From CF-72 sp051006215 (GTDB taxonomy: Bacteria; Chloroflexota; UBA6077; CF-72), in the NCBI GenBank assembly GCA_051006215.1, contig JBPCIO010000370.1:1-10488 (forward strand): 10,488 nucleotides of DNA, given 5' to 3'. Positions 1-6,884 of the stretch are shown one piece after another (the first letter of the stretch is position 1; every line of letters starts with the position of its first letter). The notes beneath the pieces are model-generated. The model ran no database searches. It worked only from the letters and a program-made list of their open reading frames with translations, and was not told the DNA's origin. The position numbers and the translations under genes were made by a program.

Positions 1-1
1 A

Positions 2-778
2 TCCTATGGTGTCGAATTCTTTAGAGGACAACGAGGCGGCTCCCGAAGATCCGCGGAACAGGTTGTTCCTATCGTGATGAATTTGATCGAGCCTCGTTCG
101 GTTGTCGATGTTGGCTGCGGATTAGGCACCTGGTTGAGCGTGTTCCGCGAGCAGGGTGTAGATGATGTTATTGGCGTAGACGGTGAATACGTCCGGACGG
201 AACTTCTACAAATTCCTTCGGAGAATTTTTTGCGATATGACCTCACACGAGCTTTAATCCTCGACCGAACGTTCGACCTGGTAGTCTCGCTAGAAGTCGC
301 CGAACATCTTCCCAGCAATTCCGCGGAGGCATTCGTAGAGTCGCTTACGCTGTTGGGCCCTGTCATTCTCTTTTCCGCAGCCATACCCCGACAAGGGGGA
401 GCCAATCACGTCAACGAACAGTGGCCGGAGTATTGGATACAACTGTTTGATAGCAGAGGATACGCTTGCCTTGATCCTATCAGGCCACATATTTGGCTGA
501 AGGAAGACATAGAGCCCTGGTACATTCAGAACGCATTCCTCTATGTAGAACGGGCATATCTAGAATCGAATCAAGCGCTGAAAGCTGTGCAACCCGACGA
601 CTTGTCCTACCCTTTATCTATCGTACACAGGAGATTGTATCTTGAATTAGCCAGGTCATCCGATGTGAAGCGAATTGGAATCAAGGCGTCATTGCGAGGG
701 TTGGTCTGGGGGATTAAAACGGCCCTCGAGAACGCGGGTCGTAACGACACTCTTCAGCATTTGCCACCAGATCGATAG
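2..778 (+). CDS. Class I SAM-dependent methyltransferase, 5' end cut by the window edge
   Basis: The frame is open to the left edge, giving 258 visible residues. The ATG at 74 is probably internal, because the upstream residues (SYGVEFFRGQRGGS, then SAEQVVPI) look like conserved family sequence rather than untranslated leader. The SAM-binding motif I is VVDVGCGLGTWL (visible residues 34-45), an acidic residue follows in GVDG (58-61), and the post-motif segment FDLVVSLEVAEHLP spans 91-104. A distinctive block GGANHVNEQWPEYW (132-145) and EPWYIQN (171-177) match an unnamed methyltransferase family that I recognise from glycan loci. Its substrate is unknown; methylation of a sugar or chain end is an inference from the neighbours. 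It converges on the glycosyltransferase operon and overlaps the last gene tail to tail by 90 bp. Its DNA is clearly lower in GC than the rest. The methyltransferase fold is confident, the role is not. Confidence 0.85.
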   Translation, partial: SYGVEFFRGQRGGSRRSAEQVVPIVMNLIEPRSVVDVGCGLGTWLSVFREQGVDDVIGVDGEYVRTELLQIPSENFLRYDLTRALILDRTFDLVVSLEVAEHLPSNSAEAFVESLTLLGPVILFSAAIPRQGGANHVNEQWPEYWIQLFDSRGYACLDPIRPHIWLKEDIEPWYIQNAFLYVERAYLESNQALKAVQPDDLSYPLSIVHRRLYLELARSSDVKRIGIKASLRGLVWGIKTALENAGRNDTLQHLPPDR

Positions 779-1750
779 ATCCTCCTTCAGGCCAGCCTGT
801 TTCAGTGGATCGGCCGCGATACAGCGCCTCGCGCCGTCGCGCAGAGTCTTCGCGAGCATTCCGGCGGCGATCACAATGCGCAGCTCGAGAAGCTGGCGGC
901 TGGTGTAGTGGCGGCGGTAGAACTCGAAGCGCCCGCGCACCGACCGTAGTGCCATGGCTCGACGATATTGGCGGGTGCTGGCGTGATGGACGTGCATGAC
1001 GGTCGCGCCTGGTGTAAAGTGCGTCTCCCAACCAGCGAAGCGCAGCCGGTATGACAGGTCGACATCTTCGTTGTACATGAAGAATGATTCGTCAAATCCC
1101 TGCACCATTTGAAAGGCGCTGCGACGGACGGCGATGGCCGCGCCTAGGACCCAGGGAACCACTCTAGGCCGGTCGTGCGGCCAGGTCCGCACATACCATC
1201 CGCCAACGATGGGCACAGCCTGAAAGACGCGGTCCAGGCTCATCAAATCGACGAGCGAGTGGCCAGGGGTCGGGAACGGATAGCACGATGGCTGCAGGCT
1301 GCCATCGACGTTCAGCAATCGAGGGCCGACGATTGCTGAACGCGGGTGTTGGTCGAGGTAGGTTTGAAGCGCCCGCTGCGTGCCAGGCTCAACCGTCGTG
1401 TCGGCGTTAAGGAGCAGGACATAATCGGCGTCACCGCTCGCCGCGATTGCCTGGTTAGCCGCGGCGCCAAAGCCGGTATTGATCAGGTTCGCTTGAAGAG
1501 TTACTTGCGGGAACTCTCGCTGCACCATCGCGGCGCTGCCATCGGTAGAGGCGTTATCGACCACCATCACCTGATCGGGTCCATCCGCCAAGACGGAGCA
1601 AAGACAGTTTCGCAGGAGCTCCCGGGTATTGTGGCTGATGACGGCTACGGTGATGCGTAAGGCGGAACGATTGACGACGCGATCCTCAATCCGTGACGAC
1701 GGCTCGAGCGCCAACGCCTTAATTCTGTTTTCTAATCGGCGTGCTGGCAT
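689..1750 (-). CDS. GT2 glycosyltransferase, rhamnosyltransferase-like
   Basis: The 353-residue protein has a GT-A fold of family GT2, which transfers a sugar from a nucleotide-sugar with inversion. Visible motifs are TVAVISHN at the first beta strand (34-41), VVDNASTDGS (63-72), GFGAAANQAI (93-102), the metal-binding-type LLLNADTTV (112-120), VLGAAIAVRRSAF (201-213) and the acidic catalytic-type FFMYNEDVDLSYRL (223-236). This motif set is typical of the WcaA/WbbL group, often annotated as dTDP-rhamnosyltransferases, although the donor cannot be read from sequence. I chose the ATG at 1750, not the GTG that extends the frame to 1858, because AAAGGGAG sits 7 nt upstream and the extension has low-complexity composition inside the preceding gene. 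The gene overlaps the end of the upstream GT2 by 32 nt, implying translational coupling. Its last 29 or so residues lie in DNA shared with the convergent methyltransferase, so the C-terminus may not be ancestral. Confidence 0.9.
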   Translation of the reverse strand: MPARRLENRIKALALEPSSRIEDRVVNRSALRITVAVISHNTRELLRNCLCSVLADGPDQVMVVDNASTDGSAAMVQREFPQVTLQANLINTGFGAAANQAIAASGDADYVLLLNADTTVEPGTQRALQTYLDQHPRSAIVGPRLLNVDGSLQPSCYPFPTPGHSLVDLMSLDRVFQAVPIVGGWYVRTWPHDRPRVVPWVLGAAIAVRRSAFQMVQGFDESFFMYNEDVDLSYRLRFAGWETHFTPGATVMHVHHASTRQYRRAMALRSVRGRFEFYRRHYTSRQLLELRIVIAAGMLAKTLRDGARRCIAADPLKQAGLKEDLSIWWQMLKSVVTTRVLEGRFNPPDQPSQ

Positions 1751-2705
1751 GTAGTGGCTCCCTTTGGGGAAGGAAGCGGCTTTCCGCTTGGAGCCAGCCC
1801 CAGGCGTAGCCGTAGAGGGCGGCGTAACTGGAGATACCTTTGAGAGGTCGCAGACCAAACTTCAAGCGGCGCACCGGCTCAAAGTACAGGCTCACAAAAA
1901 GACTCGGAAGCGACATGAAGGGTGTGAGCAGCATGAACACTTTGCCATACCAGGTGTTTAACGGCAGCATATCCAAGTGCCGGTCAGGTGCTTTACGAGC
2001 CTCGGCGGCGTGCCCCACGCCATAGCCGAAGTACTTCTTGAGCACTGCCCTCAGATTGCGGGGGGGGTTGTGGTGGATCCAGCAGTCCCGCGGCACGATA
2101 AAGCGATAGCCCGCTCGACGCATTCGGAAGAAGAACTCCGTGTCTTCTCCCGTCACCATTGCTTCGTCAAATCCGTGCAATGACTCGAAGGATGATCGCC
2201 GCAACAGGCAACACGTGGTTGTAATCGCCGTGTGGCCGTATCGATTTAGCGGCGGATTACTTTCGAGGTCCTGATCCTGGACCGGGAATTCCCATCGTGG
2301 CGTCTCGGCGGCGAGGCGCCGCTGGAAGACGTTGGCGTCCGGTGGAATCAGCATAGACGGACCAACCACGCCGATGGTTGGGTCGGCTCGCAGCGTTCCG
2401 ACTAACGCCCCCAATACCTGGTCGTGCGCGAGATAGGCGTCATCGTCGACGAACAGGATGAGATCGCCGCGAGTTTCGGCCACGCCAATGTTGCGCGCCT
2501 TCCCGGCCGGGCTGACACCCTGCACGACCCTCACGCGATAGTCGCGAAAGGCTTGAGTTTCGATACTGGCCAGGAGCCGGGCAACATTGCCGGTCCAGGA
2601 CGGAATGACGATGGAAACGGCTTCGACATCTTGGGCCTGGCGAGCTGTATCAGCTTGCCGTTCGGGGATGTCGTAAAGCTTCGAGAGAGGATGAACAGAG
2701 CCCAC
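1719..2705 (-). CDS. GT2 glycosyltransferase, paralogue copy A
   Basis: The 328-residue GT2 enzyme starts with a variable 30-residue leader, then SIVIPSW (31-37), SPAGKARNIG (65-74), the DXD-type FVDDDAY (85-91), TTCCLLRRSSF (163-173), GFDE (178-181) and the acidic GEDTEFFFRMRRAGYRF (186-202). A hydrophobic segment at about 256-275 near the C-terminus may anchor it at the membrane face. It is about two thirds identical by eye to the enzyme at 6885-7880 over nearly the whole length, with a single one-residue insertion. The start is GTG, 4 nt after the flippase stop, with GGAGG 12 nt upstream, rather far for a Shine-Dalgarno site, so the true start may differ slightly. The sugar donor and acceptor are unknown. 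GT2 membership is certain; a role in extending the lipid-linked chain is inferred. Confidence 0.9.
   Translation of the reverse strand: MGSVHPLSKLYDIPERQADTARQAQDVEAVSIVIPSWTGNVARLLASIETQAFRDYRVRVVQGVSPAGKARNIGVAETRGDLILFVDDDAYLAHDQVLGALVGTLRADPTIGVVGPSMLIPPDANVFQRRLAAETPRWEFPVQDQDLESNPPLNRYGHTAITTTCCLLRRSSFESLHGFDEAMVTGEDTEFFFRMRRAGYRFIVPRDCWIHHNPPRNLRAVLKKYFGYGVGHAAEARKAPDRHLDMLPLNTWYGKVFMLLTPFMSLPSLFVSLYFEPVRRLKFGLRPLKGISSYAALYGYAWGWLQAESRFLPQREPLHASTPIRKQN
1758..1765 (-). promoter_or_regulatory. Shine-Dalgarno site that decides the 1750 start
   Basis: On the minus strand AAAGGGAG lies 7 nt before the ATG at 1750. This is the best-spaced ribosome binding site in the window. It is inside the last codons of the preceding GT2 gene, and it supports the short form of the downstream protein and a 32-nt gene overlap. 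Confidence 0.65.
1791..2618 (-). repeat. Copy A of an 830-bp diverged direct repeat (paralogous GT2 cores)
   Basis: This is the core of the first paralogue (residues 30-305). It aligns with 6936-7763 at protein level with only one indel and with roughly two thirds identical residues by eye. Both copies are in the same orientation, about 5.1 kb apart. Nucleotide similarity is broken into short matches. Confidence 0.7.
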
Positions 2706-2709
2706 TTTG

Positions 2710-4248
2710 TCAGTAAACCTCCGCAGGATTGAGAAGCTCGATTACCTGGGTTACGGGACGGATTCGCCTGGCAAGAGGGGGGAACCCGCCAACCAGCAAC
2801 TCTATATCGGGGGTCCTGAGCAACCCGAATCGCACCAGGGCAAGGACATACAGAACGCCCGCGACAAGGATGCCGGCCACAGTCGAAACTCTACTCTGAT
2901 GGGGCAGCAACCAGAGGCTGGCAACGAAGATGAACAGGGCGCCGGCGAAACGCACAACGACCCCCAGGCGCGGCGCTAATTGGTATCGCCGGAAGGTAGC
3001 GGGGGCCAGCAGTACAAGCCCGAAGGCGGCAGCGACAACTAAGCCGAGACCAGCCCCGACCGTGCCAAGTCTTGGCACGAACCACCGCAGAGCCACGACC
3101 TCAACGACGGCGGCGGCAAAAGTGATAGAACTCGCCACTTTCAATTTGCCCGAACCCTGAAGTAGCGTCGCCAGCGCCTGAACCAGCACCAGGAGTAAGC
3201 AGCCGAAGGCGGCAAAGACCAGGGGCCTGGCGCTGGAATCGTACTTGGACGAGTACAACAGCCGGATTACCCCGTCAGGAATGACCATAAGCATGAGATC
3301 AACCGGCACGATAAAGAGCAGTGTGTATTTCATCGTCAGCCGCGCGTAGACACTGCCCATAGACGGGTCATTGGAATAGCGCGCCACATATGAAAAGATA
3401 ACCTCAAATAAAGCTCCCGCCATGAACAGCGGTATGCGCGTCAATGTTGCCGCAGCTTGATAGTAGCCGGTCAATTCGTCGGAAATGGCCGACGGACTGA
3501 ACAGCTTAAGGCCGAGAGTATCCACATAGCCCAGCGTCCAGAGGCTGAGCATGCCAATAAAGAATGGCAAGGACGTAACATACATCTGACGGCTGCCCCA
3601 GCCGCGGCCTCGCCAGAACTTCACATCGCCAACCAGCTTTACTGACAACAGCATGCCGACCACTGTGCCAATGAGCGTGCCAAGCACCGCGCCCAGAGCT
3701 CCGAGTCCAAATACCACCAGGGCGATGCCGCTGGCAAACTTGCCTAGAGCCTCACTGCCCCGGACGAAAGCCAGGGCATTGAACCGAAACAGGCCCTGCA
3801 ATGCCGCTGCAAACACAATGTATATGGCCAAGCTGACGATGGTAGCCAAAGCCACGAGCACCAGCGGCATGTAGCCAGCGCCAAAGTGAAGCCAGCCTGT
3901 GACCATTCCGCCGTACAGCAGCGCCGCCAGAATCAGGCCCAACCCGAGATTGCCTATTAAGGCGGCGCGCAAATCATCGGCTTTTGTTTGCCCGCTCGAG
4001 CCTTTGGCGATCTCGCGCACAAGCACCCAAGGAAAGCCGGCTCCACCGACGGTAGCGGCGACAAGCAGAATCGTTTGTATGACGGCCAGCATCCCGTACC
4101 GGTCGACCGGCAGCAGCCACGTCATCACCACGGCGAAGACGTAGTTCAACACGCCAGTGGCGAAGAAGGCCGCTATCAGCGCTGCGCTTCCCTGGGCAGC
4201 CGACGAGGTCGCGGACACGTCGCGCTCGCCCGCTTGCACTGCTGACAT
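2710..4248 (-). CDS. Wzx-like lipid-linked oligosaccharide flippase (MOP superfamily)
   Basis: The 512-residue protein is strongly hydrophobic, with about 12-14 membrane segments visible, for example near residues 20-46, 52-72, 98-118, 127-150, 170-203, 268-288, 306-330, 341-364, 371-390, 395-415, 430-448 and 454-474. Length and topology fit the polysaccharide biosynthesis flippase family, which moves undecaprenyl-linked oligosaccharides from the inner to the outer face of the cytoplasmic membrane. Family-typical features include the early segment with DRYG (49-52) followed by GGAGFPWVLVREIAKG (68-83), the PLFMAGALFEVIFSYVAR region (273-290) and the LLYSSKYDSSA-type loop (330-340). It starts with ATG, 25 nt after the upstream GT2 stop, with a weak TAAGGG close to the start. 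It is the only transporter in the window. Because no polymerase or ABC exporter is visible, a Wzx/Wzy-type route is likely but not shown. Confidence 0.9.
   Translation of the reverse strand: MSAVQAGERDVSATSSAAQGSAALIAAFFATGVLNYVFAVVMTWLLPVDRYGMLAVIQTILLVAATVGGAGFPWVLVREIAKGSSGQTKADDLRAALIGNLGLGLILAALLYGGMVTGWLHFGAGYMPLVLVALATIVSLAIYIVFAAALQGLFRFNALAFVRGSEALGKFASGIALVVFGLGALGAVLGTLIGTVVGMLLSVKLVGDVKFWRGRGWGSRQMYVTSLPFFIGMLSLWTLGYVDTLGLKLFSPSAISDELTGYYQAAATLTRIPLFMAGALFEVIFSYVARYSNDPSMGSVYARLTMKYTLLFIVPVDLMLMVIPDGVIRLLYSSKYDSSARPLVFAAFGCLLLVLVQALATLLQGSGKLKVASSITFAAAVVEVVALRWFVPRLGTVGAGLGLVVAAAFGLVLLAPATFRRYQLAPRLGVVVRFAGALFIFVASLWLLPHQSRVSTVAGILVAGVLYVLALVRFGLLRTPDIELLVGGFPPLARRIRPVTQVIELLNPAEVY
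2718..2722 (-). promoter_or_regulatory. Possible Shine-Dalgarno site for GT2 copy A
   Basis: GGAGG on the minus strand lies 12 nt before the GTG at 2705 and within the last codons of the flippase gene. The spacing is longer than usual, so it supports but does not prove this start. Confidence 0.4.
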
Positions 4249-4273
4249 AGCCCTTACGTGCCGCTGCGCTTCA

Positions 4274-5578
4274 TCATCGTGATCGTGCCTGGCTCAAGTG
4301 ACTCCACATATAGGCGAATGGGCCATACAGGATGCCCATCCGTTCGCGCCATTTGAGATCTCGCGGGTAGCGTGGGCGCGGAGGGCCGTCGGCGGCATTA
4401 TGGTTGTTGATGAAGGCCCGCTGGGTGATAAAAGCCGGAACGCGCCACAACACCTCTCCCATGTGGCATGGCGGCTTGATGCAGGCCTTCGTCATAAATG
4501 CGCCCAAACCCACGCCATAGGAAAAGGCCTTTCGCTTCATCTGTGCATAAGCGGGCTCGTGAACGTGGTCGACAATCGCGCGCGGCTCATAGCTGATCTG
4601 AAAGCCGTGATCGAGCGTGCGCATGAACATGTCCATGTCATCCGCGGCGCGCGCGAAAGTACCTGCGCCAAGTGACGGGTCGAACGGTCCCACTTGACGC
4701 AAAGTAGACGTCTTCATGGCAAAGTTGGCGCCTATGCCAATGCTCCCGATACTGAAGAGATACGCCTGCCGAGAGGCGCTGTACACCTCCGGATCGAACA
4801 GGCGGCGACTGAAGCCCTTACCGAATTGAGCGAACTGCTCCCAGCACAACTGGGCCGGCGTGTCGAGCCGTCTAGGAACTACCAGCCCGGTGACGCATCC
4901 GACATTCTTTCCGGCCGCAAAGCCCTGCACCAAGCCAGTCAACCACTGGCTGTCGGGCATCGCATCGTCGTCGGTGAAGGCGATGATGTCACCGTTGGCC
5001 GCCGCTACTCCGCGGTTGCGGGCATGAGAGAGGCCTGGGCGATCTTCACGGATATAGCGAACGTTGGCGGCCTCACTATACGAGCGGGAAACTTCAGCGG
5101 TTGCATCGGTGGTCGGAGCATTGTCGACAACCACGACCTCATAGGCAGGGTAGTCGAGCGCACACAGAGAGCTCAGGGTAGAGGCTAAGCCTTGGGGATG
5201 GTCGCGTGTTGACACGACGATGGTGACCAGTGGCGCCTGCGATAAAAGTTGTTCGCGGGCCGCCTGGCATCCTGTTGCGCAACTGAATGAAAGCCCTTCA
5301 GGACCAAGCACCTGAGGAGGCAAGCCGTCCGCCAATAGATGCTCGCTCAGGGCGGGCGCTAGCTGGGCCATGATGGCCTGGGCATACTCTTCGGGGCTGA
5401 ATGTGCCCCCGGATTGGTGAAGCTCAATGATCCCGAGCGGCTGACCGTGCAAGGTGACCAATGAAATGGCACGCGCATAAACTCGCGGGCTTTGAGGATC
5501 GCAAAACGACAATTCCGGCAAATGTCGGGAAACCTCTACTCGGTTAACCAAAGCGGGCTGGGCAGCCAAATCGCTCAA
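4274..5578 (-). CDS. GT2 glycosyltransferase with an extra N-terminal domain
   Basis: The protein has 434 residues if the TTG at 5578 is used. Residues 32-86 form a small separate domain (YARAISLVTLHGQPLGIIEL, then an alpha-helical stretch ending HLLADGLP). A linker with SCATGC (99-104) leads into the GT2 catalytic domain: VTIVVSTRDH (118-127), VVVDNAPTTDAT (149-160), RPGLSHARNRG (180-190), the DXD-type FTDDDAMPDSQW (201-212), GANFAMKTSTLRQVGPFD (283-300) and the acidic ADDMDMFMRTLDHGF (312-326). I recall this N-terminal module from GT2 enzymes of Actinomycetota and Chloroflexota, where its function is unknown. The start is uncertain: there is no nearby ATG or GTG, AGGA is 11 nt upstream of this TTG, and TTG codons at residues 4, 10 and 20 are alternatives. 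The gap to the upstream gene is 47 nt, the largest in the operon. Confidence 0.88.
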   Translation of the reverse strand: MSDLAAQPALVNRVEVSRHLPELSFCDPQSPRVYARAISLVTLHGQPLGIIELHQSGGTFSPEEYAQAIMAQLAPALSEHLLADGLPPQVLGPEGLSFSCATGCQAAREQLLSQAPLVTIVVSTRDHPQGLASTLSSLCALDYPAYEVVVVDNAPTTDATAEVSRSYSEAANVRYIREDRPGLSHARNRGVAAANGDIIAFTDDDAMPDSQWLTGLVQGFAAGKNVGCVTGLVVPRRLDTPAQLCWEQFAQFGKGFSRRLFDPEVYSASRQAYLFSIGSIGIGANFAMKTSTLRQVGPFDPSLGAGTFARAADDMDMFMRTLDHGFQISYEPRAIVDHVHEPAYAQMKRKAFSYGVGLGAFMTKACIKPPCHMGEVLWRVPAFITQRAFINNHNAADGPPRPRYPRDLKWRERMGILYGPFAYMWSHLSQARSR

Positions 5579-5625
5579 CAGATATGTGTTCCTGATAGCG
5601 TTATCCTGTCGCGGATTAAAGGACT
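5579..5625 (-). other. 47-nt spacer, the widest gap in the operon
   Basis: I see no convincing promoter or terminator in it. It carries an AGGA on the minus strand (5590-5593) that may serve the TTG start downstream, and a short GATA/TATC inverted repeat with a 4-bp stem that is too small to act as a terminator. Confidence 0.35.
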
Positions 5626-6873
5626 CTAGCGGAAGGGGTACACGCCCGCGGGGCTGCCCGCTGGTGCGATTTCGTCATAGGTCTGCTCGAGTCGCTGCAT
5701 GTGGGCGGACCAAGCGTGATGCGCGGCCACGAACTGTCGGGCGCGGCGGCCTAGTTCGAGACGCTTATCCTCATCAGCAAGAAGATGCCCAATCGAGTGG
5801 GCAAGCCCTTCCGAGGTCTGGCTCATGAGGAGTGAAGGCTCAATACCCTCAACCGCGAGTCCCTCAGCTCCTAGAGGGGTGGTCACCACGGCTTTCCCAT
5901 GGGCCATAGCCTGCAACACCTTTATGCGCATGCCGCCACCAGTGCGAATGGGTGCCACCACAACCGCGGCGCGCTCCAGGTACGGCTCCACACACGGGAC
6001 CCGGCCCGTCACGTCAGTGTCCTCGCAGGCAAGCCCCCGCACGCCCGCCGGCGGATCGGCGCCGACAATAAACAAGCGGACGCCTTTGTGAACGGTCCGA
6101 AGCACAGGCATGATGTCGTTCCCCAACCACAGGGCGGCGTCAACGTTCGGCTGATGAGCGAACGAGCCAACGAAGACGACGGTGTTGGGGTCCTCATGCC
6201 GCTGGCTTGGTAAAGTAGGCAGGTCAATGCCAACTGGATTCACACGGACACGGTCGGCGACGGCAGGCGCACCGCGCCGGATAACTTGAGCATCCTGTGG
6301 CGTAACGGCTTGAATGCGTTGGAATCGTGGCCAGGTGGTCAGCTCATAGCGTCGCCAGCGCCGCCACTCGGCCCGATAGAGAGCGTGTTTCACGATGTTG
6401 CCAGAGCGGACGCGGTTCTCGCTGGCGGGGACAAGGGCCACCTCGTGCTCGATAAGCAAGCTTGGGATGCGATGCGGGAAGCGATAGCCAGCCACAGGCG
6501 CCATGAACGCACTTTCGACGTGCATAACATCGAACGGCTGGCGGGCCAAGAGCCGGTCTACCAGCAGTTGCATTCGATGGTCGCTGAATTCAAGCACGCG
6601 CAAGGGTCGCCGTCCGCGCAACCATGCGGTGGCGAGCCGGGATCGTCGAAGCCAGCGGCGCCAATCGCTTGGCTGGCGCCAGTCGACAGCGTAGACCTCG
6701 ACACCCTGGGTTTCGAGACTAGCGATGGCCTCTGAGTCGCCTGGCCTGCGGAACGTCACCAGCGTGATACGATGGCGAGCCGCCAACGACGCCACGCGCC
6801 AGTACATTACCAGGACACCGGCATTGACAGCGGTGGAAGCTGGCACGAACGGGGTCAACATCAAAATGCGCAT
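5626..6873 (-). CDS. GT4 glycosyltransferase, GGG-x-R-x-K subtype with E-to-Q change
   Basis: The 415-residue protein has a GT-B fold of family GT4 (group 1). The N-terminus MRILMLTPFVP begins the donor-independent half; FDVMHVESAFMAPV is at 114-127, LLIEHEV at 139-145, NPVGID at 212-217, VVFVGSFAHQPNVDAALW at 232-249, and APIRTGGGMRIKVLQAMAHG at 307-326. The subtype is the one where Gly replaces the first Glu of EX7E (here Gly313). The second position, nearly always Glu in KVLEAMA, is Gln321 here (codon CAG at 5913-5911). The ATG at 6873 is favoured because it begins the family-typical first strand. A GTG at 6888 would give GTGA, overlapping the stop of the preceding GT2, and adds only five residues. 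The frame stays open to 7095, but that part lies inside the upstream gene and is not family-like. Donor and linkage are unknown. Confidence 0.88.
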   Translation of the reverse strand: MRILMLTPFVPASTAVNAGVLVMYWRVASLAARHRITLVTFRRPGDSEAIASLETQGVEVYAVDWRQPSDWRRWLRRSRLATAWLRGRRPLRVLEFSDHRMQLLVDRLLARQPFDVMHVESAFMAPVAGYRFPHRIPSLLIEHEVALVPASENRVRSGNIVKHALYRAEWRRWRRYELTTWPRFQRIQAVTPQDAQVIRRGAPAVADRVRVNPVGIDLPTLPSQRHEDPNTVVFVGSFAHQPNVDAALWLGNDIMPVLRTVHKGVRLFIVGADPPAGVRGLACEDTDVTGRVPCVEPYLERAAVVVAPIRTGGGMRIKVLQAMAHGKAVVTTPLGAEGLAVEGIEPSLLMSQTSEGLAHSIGHLLADEDKRLELGRRARQFVAAHHAWSAHMQRLEQTYDEIAPAGSPAGVYPFR

Positions 6874-6884
6874 GATGCTGCCCG

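Noticed and set aside
74..76. ATG as the true start of the methyltransferase
   Set aside because: The frame is open to base 2 and the upstream residues look like conserved family sequence, so the gene most likely begins before the window.
769..784. GATCGATAGATC near the convergent junction as a terminator
   Set aside because: The stem is only four bases with no U tract, too weak for an intrinsic terminator.
4694..5188. 164-codon open frame on the plus strand
   Set aside because: It is antisense to the catalytic domain of the GT2 at 4274-5578, with no family features.
5320..5485. N-terminal domain of the GT2 at 4274-5578 as a half GAF domain related to the GT4-GAF protein
   Set aside because: The pattern (hydrophobic strand, G-x-L/I, helix) is superficially similar to residues 382-426 of the GT4-GAF protein, but the unit is too short and fits better a known GT2 N-terminal region.
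6286..6735. 149-codon open frame on the plus strand
   Set aside because: It is antisense to the GT4 at 5626-6873, with no motif or credible ribosome site.
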